Source of the DNA: an uncultured Oscillibacter sp.
GTDB taxonomy: Bacteria; Bacillota; Clostridia; Oscillospirales; Oscillospiraceae
Direction: 5' to 3'
DNA length: 9,868 bases
NCBI GenBank assembly: GCA_946494635.1
Contig: CAMMCS010000064.1
Span: 1-9,868, forward strand
Both the position numbers and the translations under genes were made by a program. The notes beneath the pieces were generated by a model. It was not told where the DNA came from and did not search any database. It was given only the letters and a program-made list of their open reading frames with translations. Of this stretch, positions 6,524 to 9,868 are shown piece by piece (position 1 is the first letter of the stretch; every line of letters begins with the position of its first letter).

Positions 6524-8395
6524 ATGCAGCACCAAAGAAGTATGGAACAGGACTATCGCTTTTTGATGCCGGGGATCCATTCCGTTCCGGTGAATCAGCG
6601 GGGCGAGGTGGCCACCTCGATTCCCTATCGCCTGGAGGAGGGCGTCACCCAGGGGAGCATCCGGCAGGAGCTGGAGCGCCAGCCCCATATGCGGGCCCTG
6701 GCCCGGGCGCTGGACCCCGAACGAAAGGTCTATCTGCTCCACAGCTCCAGCCAGGAGCTGCTGGATCTGGCGGCTCAGTACATCGGAACCTTCCACCGGC
6801 TGGATGAGCGGGCAGACTGGTACGGGGACGATGTGGAGGATGAAGCGGTGACCGAGGAGGACGAGGCGGACGCGGATGACCTTTTGCCGATGGAGACGCC
6901 GGAGTTCCGGTTTGACTTCTCCAGGGAGCTGCCCTATCTGGAGCAATTTGAGGTCTCCCAGTTTTATGGGGGGAACACCTTCAGCGGGGCGGGAGGCTTC
7001 GGCTTTATGCCCCAGGAGCGGGGGCGCAGGACGCCCTGGTGGATGCGGAACTGCGCCGCCCCCCTGGCGGTGCGGTGGAACTCCGCCTATGGCATCCAGG
7101 CGCTCCAGAGCCTGCAGGAGCAGAGGGCGCTCCTGATCTTCCTGTGGTGTGACGGCACCGCATGGCAGGGGGAGGAGTTGGACGTCTTCGCCTCCGACAA
7201 TGACGATTCCTTCTCCGGCAACCGTGTGGATGATTTCGCCTTTGAGCTGGAAACCGATGTGCTGCGTCTGGACGTCCCCCAGGCGGAGAGCCCCTACAAG
7301 CGGCAGGTCCTGTGCCAGATTGCCCGGCAGCGGGGCACCCGGATCGCCGGCGGCAAGGTTGCCGGCCAGGTGGTGCAGATGGTGGAGGCCCGCCGGGGCA
7401 ATGTGGAGAACAGCACCCTGTCCAAGGCGGTGGCCAACGCCATCCTGCGGCACAAGGGCGGCGGCGCGCTGACGCTGCGGGATTTCGCCTATCTCAACGG
7501 GCTGCGCCAGGCGAACGCACCGGAGAAGAACACCGCCCAGCAGACGCTGGTAGGGCAGGAAGCGGTAAAACGGCAGCTGCAGCAGATCGTGGACAACCTG
7601 GCCTTTCAAAAAAGGCGGCAGGAGCTGGGCCTGAAAGGGGACTCCATCCACTGCACCTTCGCCTTCCTGGGCGCCCCGGGCACCGGAAAGACCACCTGGG
7701 CCCTGCGGCTGGCGGAGGAGATGAAGCAGAAGGGCCTGCTGGAGAACACGGACTCCATCTGCATCAGCGCCGCCGAGCTGAAGGCCATGTATGTGGGCCA
7801 CACCACCGGCCGGGTGAAGGCGCTGTTTGATCAGTACAGCGTCATCATCCTGGACGAGGCGTACAGCCTCACGGAGGAGGGGGACACGGACTGCTTCACC
7901 AGAGAGGCCCTGGCCCAGCTGTGCGTGGAACTGGAGAAGCACGCCTCCGACCGGCTGGTGATCTTCGCCGGCTACGGCGGCAGCGGCGACCCCCGCAGCG
8001 ACCGGATGCTCCGGTTCCTCCAGTGCAACCCGGGCATCAGCAGCCGGGTGGCCTTCAAGATCCGCTTTGAGGACTTCCAGCCCCGGGAGCTGGCAGAGGT
8101 GTTCACCTCCATGATGGAGAGCGGCGGCTATCAGGTGCCGGAGGGGAGCCTGGGGGCCGTGGAGGCGTTTTTCCGCCGCCTGAAGACCGGCCGGGAGGAC
8201 TTCGGCAACTGCCGGGAGGCCCGGAACCTGGCCGACCGGGTGAAGGTCCAGATGTCCGCCCGGCTGTCTTCGGAGAAGCGGCTGACCCCGCAGCAGGCCA
8301 GCCAGGTACTGCCGGAGGATATCACCGCTGCGGCGGAGGAGATCCTGGGCGAGGAGCGGATGCTCCGCCGGGCGGCGCCGGCCATCGGGTTTTGA
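6524..8395 (+). CDS. AAA+ ATPase, CbbX/SpoVK-like motor with a novel N-terminal half
   Basis: The start is the ATG at 6524, eight bases after GGAGG (6511-6515); ATGs at 6485 and 6488 lack a binding site. The product is 623 residues. The C-terminal half is a complete AAA+ module: Walker A GAPGTGKT at 383-390, Walker B VIILDE at 440-445 followed by AYSL, sensor 1 VIFAGY at 479-484, arginine-finger region NPGISSR at 502-508, and sensor 2-type GNCREARNLADRV at 561-573. The GAPGTGKTT, DEAYSL, AGY and NPG-x-x-SR set is that of the CbbX/SpoVK/EccA group, whose members remodel or disassemble partner proteins. The N-terminal 335 residues contain an acidic linker (about 101-120) and may be a degenerate AAA fold: KVYLLHSSSQELLDLAAQYI (68-87) sits where a Walker A would, and LRLDVPQAESPYKRQVLCQIA (247-267) looks like the entry to a lid domain. 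No TPR repeats (as in EccA) are seen. Substrate unknown; the neighbours suggest control by WYL and a partner in the next gene. Confidence 0.9.
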   Translation: MQHQRSMEQDYRFLMPGIHSVPVNQRGEVATSIPYRLEEGVTQGSIRQELERQPHMRALARALDPERKVYLLHSSSQELLDLAAQYIGTFHRLDERADWYGDDVEDEAVTEEDEADADDLLPMETPEFRFDFSRELPYLEQFEVSQFYGGNTFSGAGGFGFMPQERGRRTPWWMRNCAAPLAVRWNSAYGIQALQSLQEQRALLIFLWCDGTAWQGEELDVFASDNDDSFSGNRVDDFAFELETDVLRLDVPQAESPYKRQVLCQIARQRGTRIAGGKVAGQVVQMVEARRGNVENSTLSKAVANAILRHKGGGALTLRDFAYLNGLRQANAPEKNTAQQTLVGQEAVKRQLQQIVDNLAFQKRRQELGLKGDSIHCTFAFLGAPGTGKTTWALRLAEEMKQKGLLENTDSICISAAELKAMYVGHTTGRVKALFDQYSVIILDEAYSLTEEGDTDCFTREALAQLCVELEKHASDRLVIFAGYGGSGDPRSDRMLRFLQCNPGISSRVAFKIRFEDFQPRELAEVFTSMMESGGYQVPEGSLGAVEAFFRRLKTGREDFGNCREARNLADRVKVQMSARLSSEKRLTPQQASQVLPEDITAAAEEILGEERMLRRAAPAIGF

Positions 8396-8425
8396 CCGGC
8401 CCGCCCCACAGCTGCAGGGCATGCG

Positions 8426-8477
8426 CAAAAGCGCCGGCGGCCCGGCGATATAAGAGCGGTTCCGCCGCCTGCTTTTG
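8426..8477. repeat. Imperfect inverted repeat between the AAA gene and the third gene
   Basis: CAAAAGC (8426-8432) pairs with GCTTTTG (8471-8477), and inside it GGCGGC (8436-8441) pairs with GCCGCC (8464-8469), with a small internal loop and a 22-base hairpin loop. It stands 30 bases after the AAA stop codon. The T run lies inside the stem, so it is not a classical terminator. It might attenuate read-through, stabilise the mRNA end, or have no role. Confidence 0.35.
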
Positions 8478-8563
8478 GCCCTGGCGCGGGCGGGAATGTC
8501 CTGCAATGATGGGGCCGGGGAATACGAATCGGAGTTGAGAGATATGGGAAAGGGGATGCGCTT

Positions 8564-9757
8564 ATGTGGAAGACCATGCAGAACAGCGATGTATGTGCCT
8601 TTTTTGAGGGGGATTTGCTGACGGTAATTGACAGGGAGGGGAACGTCCGCTTTGCCGATTGGACTGACCGGGACCGGCAGTCTGTCCCGAAGGAGCTGCG
8701 GCCTTCCACAGGGGAGCTGCTGAAACACACCATCCGCCAGGTCCTGCCGGCGGGGGAGGAGCTCTGGGTCCTCACCGCCAACACATGGATGCCGGAAGCC
8801 TTTGCCCAGATGCAGCTGGTCCGGCTGGACCGGGAGCTGCGGGAGCTGGGCCGGCAGGAGCTCTGTACTCTGGACAACAAGCTGGACTATCCCTATGTCA
8901 GATTCCGTACCGCCGCCACCCCCAACCACCTGCTGACGGCGGGAATGTACTTCCGGGTGGGCTTCGTGTCACAGCTGGACATCGGCGCCTATCAGGAGGA
9001 CGAACTGAAGGACGGCGTGCAGGTCCTGTATCTGTACTGGAAGGCCCTGCCCGACGGCGAGGATGACGAGTGGGCGCTGGATATCTCCGAGGTCACCGGC
9101 CGCCTGCCCGGCGGCGAGGATGAGCTGGACAGCTTCCAGGACATCGAGGCGGTGATGGCCCGGGGGAACCGGCTGTGGATCCTGGCGGAGCTCAATCTCC
9201 ACCCCTGGGGGTACTGCCGCGCGCTGCTGGAGGCGGATGTGGAGGAACACACCTGCCGCATCCTCTGGGCCTCTGACAAAAACGATCCCCACAGCTATGG
9301 CGGCGAACCCCGCATCCTGGACCTGGAGCGGGGCATCCAGTGGACCTTTGCCCACCGGGGCGAGGCGGGCCGGCCCCAGCAGGAGGACGTCATCGCAAGA
9401 TGGCTGCCCCTGGTGCCCCGGCGGTTGGAGCCGGACGCCCCCATCCTGGAGGGGGAGCCGGTGTGGCAGGAATTTCCCATCGCCTGGCCGGAGGACCTGC
9501 TGGCCTGGAACGGCATGGTCTGGATGCAGAACCGGGGGACCAATTTCTACGGCCTGAGCCGGACCGGGGAGCCCACCGAAAAGTGGTTTGTGGGTGACGG
9601 GGAAGACGCGCCGGCCTGGTCCTCCGCTGTATGCGAGGGGCTGTGGCAGGGGCAGCTGATCTTCCGCTTTGACGACGGCCGCCTGGCCGCCGTCCCGGCC
9701 CAGCTGGAGGAGCCGGCGCCAGACGCTGTCCGGTGGCTCCGGGGGCCGTCTGCCTGA
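8564..9757 (+). CDS. Uncharacterised protein with beta-propeller-like strand repeats
   Basis: The ATG at 8564 lies eight bases after AAGGGG; the ATGs at 8544 and 8556 are in another frame. The product is 397 residues, acidic, rich in tryptophan, with no signal peptide or membrane segment, so it should be cytoplasmic. I do not recognise a family. Short strand patterns recur along the chain: GDLLTVIDREGNVRF (16-30), EELWVLTAN (65-73), NRLWILAELN (202-211), RGIQWTFAHR (256-265), NGMVWMQNRG (316-325) and GQLIFRFDDGRLAAV (363-377). Such repeats of a hydrophobic strand with an aromatic residue suggest a beta-propeller or similar beta-repeat fold; this is inference. It follows the AAA gene on the same strand after 168 bases without a convincing promoter, so co-transcription or coupled function is plausible. 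The cysteines are scattered and no catalytic motif stands out. Confidence 0.82.
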   Translation: MWKTMQNSDVCAFFEGDLLTVIDREGNVRFADWTDRDRQSVPKELRPSTGELLKHTIRQVLPAGEELWVLTANTWMPEAFAQMQLVRLDRELRELGRQELCTLDNKLDYPYVRFRTAATPNHLLTAGMYFRVGFVSQLDIGAYQEDELKDGVQVLYLYWKALPDGEDDEWALDISEVTGRLPGGEDELDSFQDIEAVMARGNRLWILAELNLHPWGYCRALLEADVEEHTCRILWASDKNDPHSYGGEPRILDLERGIQWTFAHRGEAGRPQQEDVIARWLPLVPRRLEPDAPILEGEPVWQEFPIAWPEDLLAWNGMVWMQNRGTNFYGLSRTGEPTEKWFVGDGEDAPAWSSAVCEGLWQGQLIFRFDDGRLAAVPAQLEEPAPDAVRWLRGPSA

Positions 9758-9764
9758 TTTGAAA

Positions 9765-9793
9765 GGCGCCGGGCTTGTCACCAAGCCCGCGCC
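9765..9793. terminator. Hairpin after the third gene, possible weak terminator
   Basis: GGCGC and GGGCTTG (9765-9769 and 9771-9777) pair with CAAGCCC and GCGCC (9782-9788 and 9789-9793) around a TCAC loop, with one bulged C. It begins eight bases after the stop codon. There is no T tract downstream on the plus strand, so termination would be inefficient or would serve as a 3' end stabiliser. In the minus direction it is followed by TTTC. The remaining 75 bases (9794-9868) show no gene; they are purine-rich on the plus strand. Confidence 0.45.
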
Positions 9794-9868
9794 TCCGGCC
9801 TCCCGAAAACCCGGCAAAACCAGAAAAAAGGGAAGAAGAGAGGCACTGAAAGAAACCAAGGAAAGGTG

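Noticed and set aside
6494..8929. Minus-strand open frame of 811 codons opposite the AAA gene
   Set aside because: Long antisense frames are expected in GC-rich coding DNA; its translation lacks any domain, while the plus strand has all AAA+ motifs.

Overview
The window is GC-rich chromosomal DNA from a bacterium, most likely a high-GC Firmicute of the gut Oscillospiraceae/Flavonifractor type. This lineage call is inference. It rests on strong GGAGG-type ribosome binding sites, G+C-rich codon use (45 of 60 bases in one sampled line of the uvrA-like gene), and the company of WYL, TetR and SpoVK/CbbX-type AAA genes. No rRNA, tRNA, CRISPR array, transposase or integrase is visible.

Region 1 (1-1650) is clearly poorer in G+C (29 of 60 bases in one sampled line of tetR). 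It holds two minus-strand genes: a TetR-family repressor (948-1568) and, downstream, a GAD-like/DUF1851 (Tdi1 immunity-like) gene that runs off the left edge (1-803). Each has its own promoter. Each promoter overlaps a 34-base AT-rich inverted repeat of the same geometry (14-base arms, 6-base spacer; 1586-1619 and 846-879). The two sites share one identical 14-base half, so they look like two operators of one regulator, presumably the TetR protein. A hairpin after tetR separates the two units.

Region 2 (1650-4450) holds one large plus-strand gene (1778-4297). It encodes an 839-residue UvrA-like tandem ABC ATPase that keeps both nucleotide-binding sites and the zinc-binding cysteines but lacks the UvrB-binding domain, like UvrA2/DrrC-type proteins. 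A perfect 16-bp stem-loop (4387-4423) ends it and also serves the convergent next gene.

Region 3 (4451-5166) has a small two-helix membrane protein on the minus strand, similar to DUF3592 proteins. It is divergent from the WYL gene; both promoters lie in the 230-base gap.

Region 4 (5167-9757) is a co-directional three-gene set: a WYL-domain regulator, a 623-residue AAA+ ATPase with a CbbX/SpoVK-like motor at its C-terminal end and a possible Walker-less AAA-like N-terminal half, and a 397-residue soluble protein with recurring beta-propeller-like strands. WYL and AAA are 61 bases apart with no terminator. The third gene follows after a 168-base gap holding an imperfect inverted repeat. This regulator/ATPase/partner set is the best candidate for an undescribed system here; its function cannot be read from the sequence.
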